Shown: piece after piece, positions 44,628-55,667 of the stretch | How positions within the stretch are numbered: the first letter of the stretch is position 1 | How the letters are laid out: the number at the start of each line of letters is the position of its first letter | From: Hevea brasiliensis | Taxonomy: Eukaryota > Streptophyta > Magnoliopsida > Malpighiales > Euphorbiaceae | Length of the DNA: 64,000 nt | NCBI RefSeq assembly: GCF_030052815.1 | Contig: NC_079501.1 | Location: 81,535,979 to 81,599,978 of the forward strand | Direction: 5' to 3' | Notes under the pieces: model-generated | Database searches by the model: none | Told to the model about the DNA's origin: nothing | What the model saw: only the letters and a program-made list of their open reading frames with translations | Made by a program: the position numbers and the translations under genes

Positions 44628-44805
44628 CGTAAGATTTTTCTCGGTAATCAATATTACCATATGGGCCAAAATTAATTCCTTTAATGTGGCCTAATTGTAA
44701 TTAATATTTATTTTAGTATAAACAAATCCTAATCGTATAAGAATATATATATATATATAAACTAGTCCTCTCTCTACCCATAAGATCACACATATTCTCA
44801 TAAAG
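44628..44805 (+). mobile_element. Copia 3' LTR, left part
   Basis: Aligns with the first part of 18956-19441 (TAATCAATATTACCATATGG). Its last five bases TAAAG (44801-44805) are repeated at 49122-49126 across the composite insertion. Confidence 0.75.
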
Positions 44806-47277
44806 TGTGACACCCTTTACCCGTCTACAGTGTAGCAGAGTAAGATATGTCACACAGTGTGCCGGAGCACCATATCTTATTTTATTACTATTTACCCTTT
44901 CTTAATTTGTTTATTTATTTATTTATTTATCACTAAGTGAAATTTATGTCATTTTATTTTATTTATTGAAATTATAATTTAATTTAAGGTTCGGAAAATT
45001 TTATAGAAAATCCGACAGAGTGCTGGCTAAAAATGGAGAAAATAGTTCTTCGGAACCTGTGAAAAACACTCCCAAATTTTCATTCATTCACAAACTCTAA
45101 ATAATTTCAACACAAAGTCATCACCATTCATCAAATCTCAACATTTCAAACTCAAAATTTCAATTTCATTTCATGCATGAATAATTACATACTCATATTT
45201 ACAAAGGAATGTTCAAATTCATTAACTCATAATATGTACAATAATTAAAGAAGTTTATCATTTACATGACAAAATGTAGATCTAATACAAAATGTAAAAT
45301 ATGAAATAAAGCCTAGCAATCCTACCAAATGCACTACTGGTCGAGGTACCACAAAATGCAAAATGCAGATCCAAGTCTGATTCCCAGTCTACGGTCTACT
45401 GGGCTCGCGCTTCGTATCTCCAGTATCTACGCGATGGAAAATCTAACGCGCTAACCATTTCTGCTTAGTGGTGCCATAATATAAGAAAATATAATATATA
45501 AATAAAAGTAAAAATTTCTTAGTTATTGTGCTTATAAGAAAATAAATAATTACTAAATTATTGTTTAGTTGAAGGCTAATTACATCTTATGATATTAACT
45601 CTTCCTAGCATTTTATTAATCGTTCTCATGATGATTTTGAGCCTCTTTTTATTGAAATCATTCTTGTTCTTTATCTTAATATTTAATTTCCTTACTTCCT
45701 TTAATAATCAATTCAATTACATTTATACTTTTTCATGCCCAAGTAACCTATACAAATTGATCGGACTAGATAAATGGGTAAACTAGCACTGGATACCAAG
45801 TATCTCAGACCGTCACACCATCGGTCATAATGTGTCTCCCGGTGTGCAACAGAACAACTGATAAGCCATCATAGAAATTGGGCACAAAGCCAAGTATCAC
45901 AATAGTGTCAAATTGGCTAAAAGCCATAAAATCACATAATGGCCACATAAGCCATAAATCATAGAATGGCATGATGCCATATACAGTACTACTATCAGAA
46001 CCCTATTGACATGCCAACCTATCCAAACCAATCACACTAGGCCTACTAGGGCATATTACAATTTTAAATATGAAAATTCTTTGCAATTGAAGTTCAATAG
46101 ATATTATTCATCCTATTAGTCAACTAAAATATTGACTTTTTCATAGACAATAGGTATATTAGTCCTAATATCACCAATATACCACATTTTGTATTCTAAA
46201 ATTATTGGCATTGGTGGTCAATACCATTTCAAAGCTTATTGTTTGTTATTTAAAATTTTCAGATTTCATGCCTTAAGTTTACTGTTTCATTGGTCATTGT
46301 TACAGTAGAAATTTGAAAAAATTCTCTTCATGAAAGTTGTTCCTTTATGTGTCTTCTTTAATTCCCTTTTTGAATCACTCCATTTAGAGTTTTCTAGCTC
46401 AAGTTATGCTAATTTTAGCAAGGCTAGCCGAATTGGTATCTACCCAGGATTTCTGGGCAGAATCCCATTCTAGCAGTTTTAGTGGGCAATTTCATTAAGT
46501 TCTGGTCAGAATTTGGAGTTTTGTTCTCCATGAAAGTTGTCCTAAATTGTCTAAGATTTTCATTGATATAAATTTCAGGTCAATTGGAATTTTCTACACT
46601 GAGTTATGATAAAAAAAAAAATAAACACTGTTCATTTAGTCATTTTGCCCAGGGTAAATGTGTGTTACCCAGATTATGTCAATTTTTAGGTCAAGTTAGG
46701 TTGATTTTCTGGGCATAGTTTCTTCATAAAAAAATGTTGCATTATGTGTCTAATTTCACCTCCAATTAGCCTTGTACCAATTGAGGCTACCCAAATTCAA
46801 TTAAAGCCCTCCAAACACCTTGGACTCCAATGGTCCAGAATCAGTCACAAAGGGCAGCCACACCAATTCACCATCCAATGCCATCAATTGCCTCATTTTA
46901 TGGTCAAACCTTGCTAAATGGTCATTAATTGATCTTTAAAATATTCCTCAATCATCACATGAGCAAAATCCTAATTTGCTCAAAACCCTAAATTCCCAAA
47001 TTTTTAATTCTTGCATTTCTACCAACAAATCAAGTTCTAACCATGCAATTCATGTCAAGGGCAGCCTAAATACCAAATTAATTCAAAGAAAACCATCAAA
47101 ACCCTACCCTTCACATGGCTGCTGAAAATGGAGGTTTACATAATCATCAATTTCATTTAAATTTCTCTCATTTTCTAGCTCAATTTTTTATCCCTAAACA
47201 TGAATTTCAAAAAGAAAGCAAAGGATTGGTCACTAACCTCTTTGAGTAGAATTTTTCCCAAGCTTAAACTTCACTTT

Positions 47278-47314
<37 letters not shown>

Positions 47315-48110
47315 CCAAACACCTTCCCAAGAGGTAAGGACAATTTTTAATGAAGAGAACTTAGGGTTTAGGAGAGAAATGAAAGCTTCTTTAATGGAGG
47401 TGATGAAAAGGGAGGCTGCCGGCTGGCTGAAGAAGACAATCTGATTTCTTTTTATTTTTATCCCTATTTATTTAGTTTTTATCCTCTTTAAATGCTTGTC
47501 AAACTCCCATTGGTTAGAATTTTAATTGATTAGGATTGGTTAGGAATTTTATTTTAAGTATTATGACATCATGGCTTATGTCATAAATCAAATTTATAAT
47601 TTCATTTTCTTTTCTTTCATTTCTACTCATTTTTAATTATTAATTCATAATTTGGGTCATATAATTCACCCACTTAATTGGATATGTCAGTAAAAAATCA
47701 TCTCTAAAGGTGAAATGACCAAAATGCCCTTCGTTTAGCTGTATGAGCTAAAATTGTCTGTACCAATCTAAAAATTTTTTCTAAGCATTTTCTTGGCATT
47801 CTAATGCTATCGAAAACTCAATGACTCTTCTCTGAAGTCTCAAAAATTATTTCACCAAATTTCCCTTGGGTTTAGGGCTACTAGCTGTGAAGACAGCAAC
47901 TTCCCGTTAGGTTACCCATCGCTAGGGCATCGGCTTATTTAACTTTGTTGTATTTTATTTTTAAAATTTTTCCTTAATTTTTCTTATACTTATTTGAATT
48001 ATTTATGACTCCTCACTCTAGTCTAAATACAATTCCAGACATTTTAGCTGTCCGGACAGACCTTAGTCACCGAAACAGTAGAACGTACGATCAAGCTAAA
48101 GTGAGGGTGT
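44806..48110 (-). mobile_element. LTR E, long-LTR gypsy family, subfamily 2, minus orientation
   Basis: Plus strand TGTGACACCC...GAGGGTGTAAAA; the usual terminal TTACA reads TAAAA. The LTR begins at 48110 on the minus strand. A purine-rich tract and integrase-tail text lie just above 48110, so it is the 3' LTR of a gypsy remnant. Contains 5S-like boxes, a donor AAAGAG/GTTAGTGACC near 47236, a 32-base T run (47280-47311) and near its end an inverted repeat TAAGATATG/CATATCTTA. Confidence 0.7.
47898..47944 (-). promoter_or_regulatory. 5S rRNA gene-like boxes in LTR E
   Basis: Minus strand: AGTTAAATAAGCC, spacer, GATGGGTAACC, four bases, GGGAAGTTG. The four-base gap equals that of real 5S genes. 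Confidence 0.5.
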
Positions 48111-48480
48111 AAAAAATCTTCCCCTCTAATTTAAATTTTATCCTCGAAATTTACCTGACTTAAGTAATCAAGGAGCTGCTACCTCCTTGCTTCTTCACTT
48201 CCTTATATTGCCTCATCATTGTCTGGGTTCGGCTCCTCTCTAGCCTCCATGACATATACCCGTGGTGCCACCCTGACTTCGAGCCTTTCGACTGTGGTCT
48301 TCTACCTTCTATGAAATAACCTTCTATGAAATATCAGCCATCTCAGCTCTACTAGGTCTTCTACCCCTTTCTATTGTGGGGATAGATCTATCAGTTTGTG
48401 CCGGAGCTGTCAAATCACTCCTCTAAGGGCAATCTCTTATGAAATGATCCGTAGCCCCACACATGAAACACTCTCTAGTT
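48111..48480 (-). pseudogene. Gypsy remnant: gag zinc knuckle joined to the post-integrase tail
   Basis: Minus strand: CFMCGATDHFIRDCP (48470-48425), a CCHC knuckle, then degenerate gag text, then a sequence typical of the end of Tekay-type elements with a purine tract (AGAGGGGAAGATT) before LTR E. Everything between knuckle and tail (protease to integrase) is deleted. A direct repeat CTTCTATGAAATA occurs at 48307 and 48322. Confidence 0.55.
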
Positions 48481-49121
48481 AACAATCCCTTAGGCAAATC
48501 CCACATCGGCAAAGCACGGAGATGGTCTTGGGTTCTAAAAGTAATGATATATAAAATGGGAGAACTAATCACTAGAGGCGCCTTTTAGTGGAATGGCCTA
48601 GAGAGTTGGAAGAATTCCAGCGTTAAGCGTGCTCGCTTGAGAGAAATCCTAGGATGGGTGACCTCCTGGGAAGTTCTCCATTCCATCTATGGGACAAAAT
48701 CGTGAGACTCATGGCCAAAGCGGACAATTCCTCTAGTGGTTGGAGCCCGACCATTACAATTGGTATCAGAGCCGCTCGCGTGTCCTCTTGGTCGATGGTG
48801 GGACAAACCTCAGCGAGGACGCTGAGTCCCGAAAGGGGGGGAGAAAGGTCCCTTAGGCAAATCCTACATCTGCAAAGCACGAAGATGGTCTTGGGTTCTA
48901 AAAGTAATGATATATAAAATGGGGGAACTAATCACTAGAGGTGCCTTTTGGTGGAATGGCCTAGAGAGTTAGAAGAACTCTAGGGTTAAGCGTGCTCACT
49001 TGAGAGAAATCCTAGAATGGGTGACCTCCTGGAAAGTTCTCCATTCCATCTATGGGACAAAACCATGAGGCTTATGGCCAAAGTGGACAATTCCTCTAGT
49101 GGTTGGAGCCCGACCATTACA
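48481..49121 (+). mobile_element. Cassandra TRIM element, copy 2
   Basis: LTRs 48481-48758 and 48844-49121. The 5S rRNA-derived parts are at 48608-48676 and 48970-49040 (GTTAAGCGTGCTCGC, GGATGGGTGACCTCCTGGGA). The primer site TGGTATCAGAGCC (48761-48773) is a perfect initiator-Met type two bases after the LTR. The polypurine tract CGAAAGGGGGGGAGAAA precedes the second LTR. The right end ATTACA abuts TAAAG, the duplicated target of the whole composite. Non-coding; it depends on other elements for mobility. Confidence 0.85.
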
Positions 49122-49126
49122 TAAAG

Positions 49127-49395
49127 TCAGAGATATTATGGTCATCTCAAGAAAGTCTTCCATCACTAAAGTTTTGTGTGTGAATCAAGAAAGGTCAAGA
49201 GGGAAAAATCAGTTTATTGAATCAAAGGGTCTCTCAATTACTACTATGACTTAATTAAATTCCACATTAGGTACGCTTTCTAAATATGTGAGAATTTATT
49301 TGTTCAAGATCCATTATTAGGGTGATAATTGAATCTTATATTTATGATTCGCATTATGTTTATAATCATTATAATCTATTAAGAATTATTTTACA
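49127..49395 (+). mobile_element. Copia 3' LTR, right part
   Basis: Aligns with 19175-19441 (AAAGTCTTCCATCACTAAAG, TTTATGATTCGCATTATG) and ends TTTTACA. Confidence 0.8.
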
Positions 49396-50080
49396 TGATA
49401 CCAATCTTAACTCAATTAGCATGTAATAGTAGATTCATCAAAGAAACTACTAGATCGAGCCTATAAAACCTAAAAACTTAAAAATAAAAATAAAAAAAAA
49501 ACATTTATAACAAGATTAATCAAAACCCTAACTGTACCAAAAATAAAAAAAAAAACTTCTCAAACTATACATGAAATTAGAATTACCCAACCTAATGCTT
49601 GTAAACCCCTTAAAAGATAGGGAAAAAAAAAAAAGGAAAGAATTACCTTTTCCCCTTGAACTTGAATGAGAGAGAAAAGATGAATTAAACTTCGATGTCA
49701 ATCTTGATCTTGAAGTATTCCAAAGGAAATCCAAGCTTCAAGGTATTCCAAGACATCCAATTGCCTACAAAAGTCCAAATTAAAACCCTTTACATGCACA
49801 AAAGCAAATAGCAAGAGAAAAACTTTTTTTTTTCTTTGAAAAACAAAACTAGGTGGACTATTTATACCCCTACTGTCGAGGGGACTTTCAGCTGCTGAAA
49901 GCTAAACTTTTGGCTGGCAGAGTCCATTCTATCCAAAAGGAATTTAAAAAGTAAAAAAAAGGGACTTCGATTGCCGAAAGTCCAACCTTCGGCTGCTAAA
50001 GTTTCTTTTACTGCCAAAGTTCCTTCTACCCACAAGGATACCTTGACTTCTTTTTATAATGAAACACCCATATAACCTAG
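49396..50080. repeat. Dispersed repeat interrupted by LTR F
   Basis: No gene. AT-rich, with several A and T runs. Contains repeated palindromic words (CTTTCAGCTGCTGAAAG near 49888). Its last 80 bp and the continuation at 53574 match 18655-18790. It ends with CCTAG, which is duplicated by LTR F. Confidence 0.5.
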
Positions 50081-51640
50081 TGTAACACCCCCTTACTTAG
50101 TCTACAGTGAAACCGAGTAAGGAGATATCACATTCGGTACATAGAGCACCTATCTCTATCATTATTTATTTTGATTTTTTTTTATTGCTAATTTATTTAC
50201 ATTATAATTTAACTATTTTTATTAAATGGAGAAACTGCAAGAGTTTTCCTTAAATTTTAACATCTCACCTGTTAAAATGTGTTCATAACCTGTTAAATTC
50301 TCAGTTTCTATATCATTTCTATCATACAATAATCACCAAATTTCATCAACATCAATTTTTATCATCCAAGATTGCATAAACACAAGAGATATCTTTAATT
50401 CACAACTGTATCAACTAACTCATGTGATTAAATTGAATTTACATACTTATTATTACAATTTCCATAAATAAAATTTACAAAATATTGTTTACAACATAAG
50501 GTACACACACATTTGAGTAAAACTATACAATAAGGATGATGATAATGCATTTACCCAAAAGTCCGAGATATGGTGACTCTAGACTTTTCTGCAGATCCAC
50601 TCTATCTCTTGACAACCAAAATCCACACTTTGTCTACTTTACCTGCGTGAGGAAACAAATCTTCGTGTTAAGCTAAATAGCTTAGTGGTGCACTCTTAAT
50701 TTAAAACAAAATAATTCTCCTTATGCACACTAACACATAATATATTCATCATATTCATACAAGAATATTTAAAAGTTTTAAAACAAATATATAATATCAT
50801 GATATAAAAATAAGTCAAGAAATTCATACTTATTAATCACACCATTTAATGAGGTTATAAGCACTTTATCATAACTTATTTGAAATTATTATCTCTATGA
50901 TCACAATTGGAAACTTTACTCCAATACTCATAGTAACCTATGACAGATGGTATATAGATTGGACAATGGGACTCATGACACTGACCACTCGGTGGTTCAG
51001 GTCGATTTAGCACAGGCTTACATTCTCGGTACTGACTACTTGGTGACTCTGACTAGTATAACACTGACTTTTATTCTCGGTACTGACCACTCAGTTGCTC
51101 TGACCGGTAGTATGCCCACTTATCCAATCCTATACTCATTGTCAAGGCTTAATTGGCTCAACTTTAAAAATTAGCATTCATTTAGCATTCTTTGTTCACA
51201 TAAATGTCAAGATATGTGTGCCAACATACTCATACCATTTCCATATTTGTATAATCCTTGCATTCAAGCATACTAAATACATATGCAATTTTTGCAAAAA
51301 TGATTGACATGGCACAATCTTGCAAATTTCTAAATGTATATACAATTTTCCAATAAAAATTGGTCTAAGTAAATGTAAGAATTAGCTTACGCTTTCTTCA
51401 TAAGATTTTTAGATTTGTGTCTTAGCTTTCATTTAGTTTTTGAATCACTTGATTCTGATTTATAGATCACAAGTTATGTCCAAATAAGAAGGATCTGGTC
51501 ATGCCTACCTTTTGATTCCATAATACAGGGCAGCTTCTAGGCAGGAATTTGAACTCAATTTCAATAAAGTTTCAATCATAATTTATCAAATTGGTCTTCA
51601 TGAAAGTTGTTCCTTTGTATTTTAGCTTTCTAATAAGGTA

Positions 51641-52018
51641 AGATTCACCTCATTTGGAATTTTATATAGTGAGTTATATCTAAACAAATAGGATATGTTT
51701 AGATGCACTACTTTACTTATTGCAAGACAATTTCTGGGTAGTTCTTGGAGTCCAGATTTAAACAAGTTTCAATCAGAATTTGTCATTTTGTTCTTCATGA
51801 AAGTTGTTCCTTTATGTCTTAGCTTATGAAAAGATTCACCTCATTTGGAATTTTATATAGTGAGTTATATCTAAACAAATAGGATATGTTTAGATGCACT
51901 ACTTTACTTATCGCAAGACAATTTCTGGGTAGTTCTTGGAGTCCAAATTTAAACAAGTTTCAATCATAATTTGTCATTTTGTTCTTCATGAAAGTTGTTC
52001 CTTTATGTCTTAGCTTTT
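51641..52018. repeat. 191-bp tandem duplication inside LTR F
   Basis: AGATTCACCTCATTTGGAAT begins both copies (51641, 51832), and TTCTTCATGAAAGTTGTTCC recurs at the end of each. Very similar copies, so recent. The unit is an amplified form of the module repeated in all long LTRs. Confidence 0.85.
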
Positions 52019-53363
52019 CAACAAATCAAGAATCACATCATTTAGAGTTTCCTAGTGTGAGTTATACCCATTTTACTCCGGACTGTTTAGGGTGCCCTGC
52101 TCCTAGGTTCTAGGTTTTATGACTTAAATTCTAGCAATTATTCAAGGTATTTATACACAGAATTAAAGTAACTTATCTTCATGAAAGTTTTACCATTATA
52201 CCTTAGCTTTAATTTTCCATAAGTTTTAGGTCATTTGGGATTATAGAACTCAAGATATGGACTTAAAAGTCCAATCTAGTGAAATTCGGCCAGATTGCTT
52301 AACATGCCCATTCACAATGCATATTTCAATATAAACCAAGCAACATGATTCCAGTTAGGTTCTATATCATTTGCACACACTAAATATCATTTTTCTATCT
52401 ATAAATTAGATAATTACATTCAATTTAGCCAAAATCCTAATAGCATGAAAATCCTAAGTAGCAAAATTTTAAGGAGGTATCAATGTATTAAGAGTGCACA
52501 TACCCCAAATTAAGCTCTTAATCTTTGTTTGGCTCTTTAATATCATCTTTAATCAACTTTAGTGCTCTTCCCTTGGTCCTTACTAGCTTGGACCAAATTT
52601 CCCTCTTGAAGGAATTCAAGAAATTCTCATCACAATCACACTTATGCCACAATTCTAACATAATAACATGAATTTATGCATGCTAAGCTCAATTCTCACT
52701 TACCTTGAGTTTTTCCCCAATTTGGTTACTTGGTAATCTTCCTAAATCCTTAAAATTTCTTGCCCACAAAAGGTGCTCTCACTAGATTGAAACTTAGTTA
52801 GGCTATTTGAAGTGATGAAGGATGCAAGATTAATGGGAATCCAAGCTTGGGTGTAAGAAAAATGGTGGAGAGGAAGGGAGATGAGGTTCGGCCATTCAAG
52901 AGGAAGAAGAAGAAGAAGATGAAGTTTTGTCTTGAATAATAGATATTTATATTATTTTAATTTCCTAATGGCAAACTTGTTAATATGGTGAATGGCAAAC
53001 TTATAAATATGGTAAAATTCTTAATCATTAGGTTTTACTATTCTTTTAATTATGTTTAATTTCCATAATCATGATTAATTAAATTAATCCCACTTCATTA
53101 ACTTAATTAATCACATCTTTGGTCAATATTTGACTTTTAAATCCAATTGACCATATTTTGCTCTTACTGGGTTTCTGTTCATCTTTTCCATAATACCCGA
53201 TAAGTCCTCAACTCCGTTTTTCACTTTGGTTTTTACTATGCTTATTTGAACTTATTTCTTTTCATTTATTTGACTTATTAATTCATAATAATACTTTAAT
53301 TAAGCCTTAATTAAGAATCTTACAAGGTCCTATATGAATTGAAGTAGCAACCAGACCTATAGT

Positions 53364-53411
53364 CACTTCCCAGTGATGTTACCCATCACCGGGACTTGTG
53401 CACATTTAACT
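53364..53411 (-). promoter_or_regulatory. 5S rRNA gene-like boxes in LTR F
   Basis: Minus strand: AGTTAAATGTGCAC, spacer, GATGGGTAACA, five bases, GGGAAGTGAC. Confidence 0.45.
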
Positions 53412-53578
53412 TATTTATACTCTACTTCTTTTATTTTTTTTTCTTCTTTATTAATTTAAATTATGATTCTTTACTTAAATTTAAGGATAGTTCCAAACAT
53501 ACCAATCATTCGGATAGATGTTAATCACCAGAACAGTAGAATGTACGGAACTACCTAAAGTGGGGACGTTACACCTAG

Positions 53579-53594
53579 ACTCTTAACACATCAA

Positions 53595-53630
<36 letters not shown>

Positions 53631-54410
53631 GCATATATACTTCTATGGTTCACTATCATCACTTCCTTGCCTGTGAAAATCTCAATTTCACAAGAATTTC
53701 CTATTGACGATAGGAATTCTGACATTAGAAAATAGTAGATGTTACATTTATAATGTGAAAAATATATCATTTTTTCTAATTTTATTGAGCTATAAAATTG
53801 TTTTTTAAAATATTTTTTACAAGAACTATGTATTAAAATTTATTAGATTTATTTTAATAATTTACTTATAAAATATATATAAAGGTATTACTTTTAATAT
53901 AATTTAATACATATTATTAATTTATAAATGATTATTAATAATTTTTCAATTTCTTATAGTCCTTTTATAATGGGTAGTTATAAAACATCAATTTCCTTTC
54001 ATATTTCTTGGTTCAATGATAAATTTACACTCTATTATGGGCCAAATAGTAACATTGAAGACTAACAATCTAGCTAGTAGCTAGGAAAAATTAGTATATA
54101 ACATTTTTTGAAAATATAATCAAAGATTATTGGACTCCATTGAAGGTTCTGTGCTGAGGAGAGGGAACTATGGATTAGTTTAAACTGAATGTAGAGAGTT
54201 GCAAAAGGTTCAAATGGTGTGGGTATTAAAGGACGTTCAACAAAAGATGGGATGCCTATTTGGCATTTAAGTTGTAAGGCCAAAACTACTTTTTAGGAAA
54301 AAAAAATATTATTTTAGATGTTGTTGAAAAAAGTAGTTTTAATATTTTAGAATTCTTATAACTAAAATTTATTAAATTCAATTTTAAATTATTTTTTAAT
54401 ACTCTCTAAC

Positions 54411-54474
<64 letters not shown>

Positions 54475-55450
54475 CTCAACAACTCAAACAACAATGCCAA
54501 ACAAACCCTATAATCAGTATTTGGTGCAATGAAAAAAAAATTATTCAAGAGAGATAGAAACACAAGACAGCCAACTAGCTTCTCAGCCACATTTGGTGCA
54601 ATGAATTTAATTGCCAAGGAGATGGGATGTTGTTCAATGATGAAAGCATAACTTTTAGCTGTGCATGGGAAACTATTATTTGCTTGGAGAAAAGGTTATC
54701 ATAAACTAGTTTTAGAAAGCCATAAAACTAGAGGATTCGATATATTATCTAGTAAGGTCCCTGTTTTAAGAAGCTTGAGGTCTCTAGTTTTTGCTTTTAT
54801 AGAGATGAGAAAATTTTACTTAAACATGATTCATTATAGGCTTATGACACAAATATGTGAGTCTCATCTATTTTACTTGTGGATTTCATCATATATATTG
54901 TACATTAAATCTACCATAGATTGAGTCTAAATAAAAATTGAAAAGTGAGGATGACTCATGTTTATCTTGTTGCGAATATATGTGTTTACTGACTTGGCTC
55001 ATTAGTAATTTCTTAAAGCTGCTTCTTTTAAAGTCTTCTTGTAGACCTCCATAATTATTTGGTTCATGATTTATGCGGTGTTAGCCTCTCTTTTCCTAAA
55101 AAAGAAAGGACTCATCTGATTTTTTTATTTAAAAAAAAGAGTCGATTAGAAAATAGTAGAGATCTTGGAGATGACCTTAGGAACTGGGTTGCTAGCCTGA
55201 ACTTTGGTCAGCTGTCTAATTTTCACTTATTTTTATTCACACTAATTATATATTATATTTTTTTTTCTTCCATAAGCTTCATGGTGTGAATGGAGAAGAA
55301 TTTGTTGACTATCACTTTCTTGTTTATTATTCTGTTGGAGTCTTACATTAATTAAAAATAAAAAAAAATTGAAAGATAATATATAGTAGGGAAAGCCAAG
55401 TTAAATTGACTTAAATCATTTTAGTTGAGTCCACTGCAAACTTAACACGT
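53579..55450. other. AT-rich spacer with microsatellites
   Basis: (CA)n at 53599-53627 and (AT)n at 54413-54472 (about 29 units). No gene is supported apart from a weak RNase H-like fragment at 54640-54924. Confidence 0.5.
54640..54924 (+). pseudogene. Possible RNase H-like retroelement fragment
   Basis: An 87-codon frame contains LLAVHGKLLFAWRKGYHKLV followed by LES, the helix-strand pattern (AL..GL.LAW..G...L.LESD) of the RNase H-like domain found in plant non-LTR elements. The expected second Asp reads His. Short, no partner domains seen; it could be chance. Confidence 0.25.
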
Positions 55451-55621
55451 TGTAACGCTCTCACTTTAGGTAGTTCATACATTCTACTGTTCTGGTTACT
55501 AACGTCTATTCGGACAGTCAAAATGTCTGGAACTACACTCAAACTAGAGTGAGGAGGCATAAATTGACTGAATAAAGACCAAGAAAAATTAAGGAAAAAT
55601 AAAAGAAATGAATTGCAAATG

Positions 55622-55667
55622 AGTTAAACGAGCCTGGTCACAAATGATGAGTAATCAGATGGGAAGC
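55622..55667 (+). promoter_or_regulatory. 5S rRNA gene-like boxes in LTR G
   Basis: AGTTAAACGAGCC, spacer, GATGAGTAATC, four bases, GGGAAGC. More diverged box C than the other copies. Confidence 0.45.

Larger units (their letters stand above)
18956..49395 (+). mobile_element. Copia element (Ty1/copia), degenerate, split by four insertions
   Basis: 5' LTR 18956-19441, primer site 19444-19455, gag about 20570-21350, integrase about 21560-22750, reverse transcriptase 22960-23530 and 36944-37260, RNase H 37350-37719, 39995-40114 and 44149-44240, 3' LTR 44628-44805 and 49127-49395. Insertions at 23536-36938, 37720-39989, 40115-44143 and 44806-49121 are each flanked by a matching 5-mer. Coding parts are full of stops and frameshifts in all pieces. 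Flanking 5-mers of the copia element itself (TCACA, TGATA) do not match. It is the oldest layer of this block. Confidence 0.8.
50081..53573 (-). mobile_element. Solo LTR F, long-LTR gypsy family, subfamily 2
   Basis: 3493 bp, TGTAACACCC...GACGTTACA in plus orientation, with a perfect target-site duplication CCTAG (50076-50080 and 53574-53578). Minus orientation: the GTTCTGGTGATTAAC block is near 53530. Contains 5S-like boxes (53364-53411), a donor CTCAAG/GTAAGTGAG near 52712, and a 191-bp tandem duplication (51641-51831 and 51832 to about 52018). Confidence 0.8.

Noticed and set aside
45589..45786. 65-codon hydrophobic frame
   Set aside because: AT-rich low-complexity sequence within LTR E; no start context or relatives in other LTR copies.
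55059..55289. 76-codon frame as a gene
   Set aside because: No motif, ends in hydrophobic AT-rich sequence and no relative elsewhere in the window.
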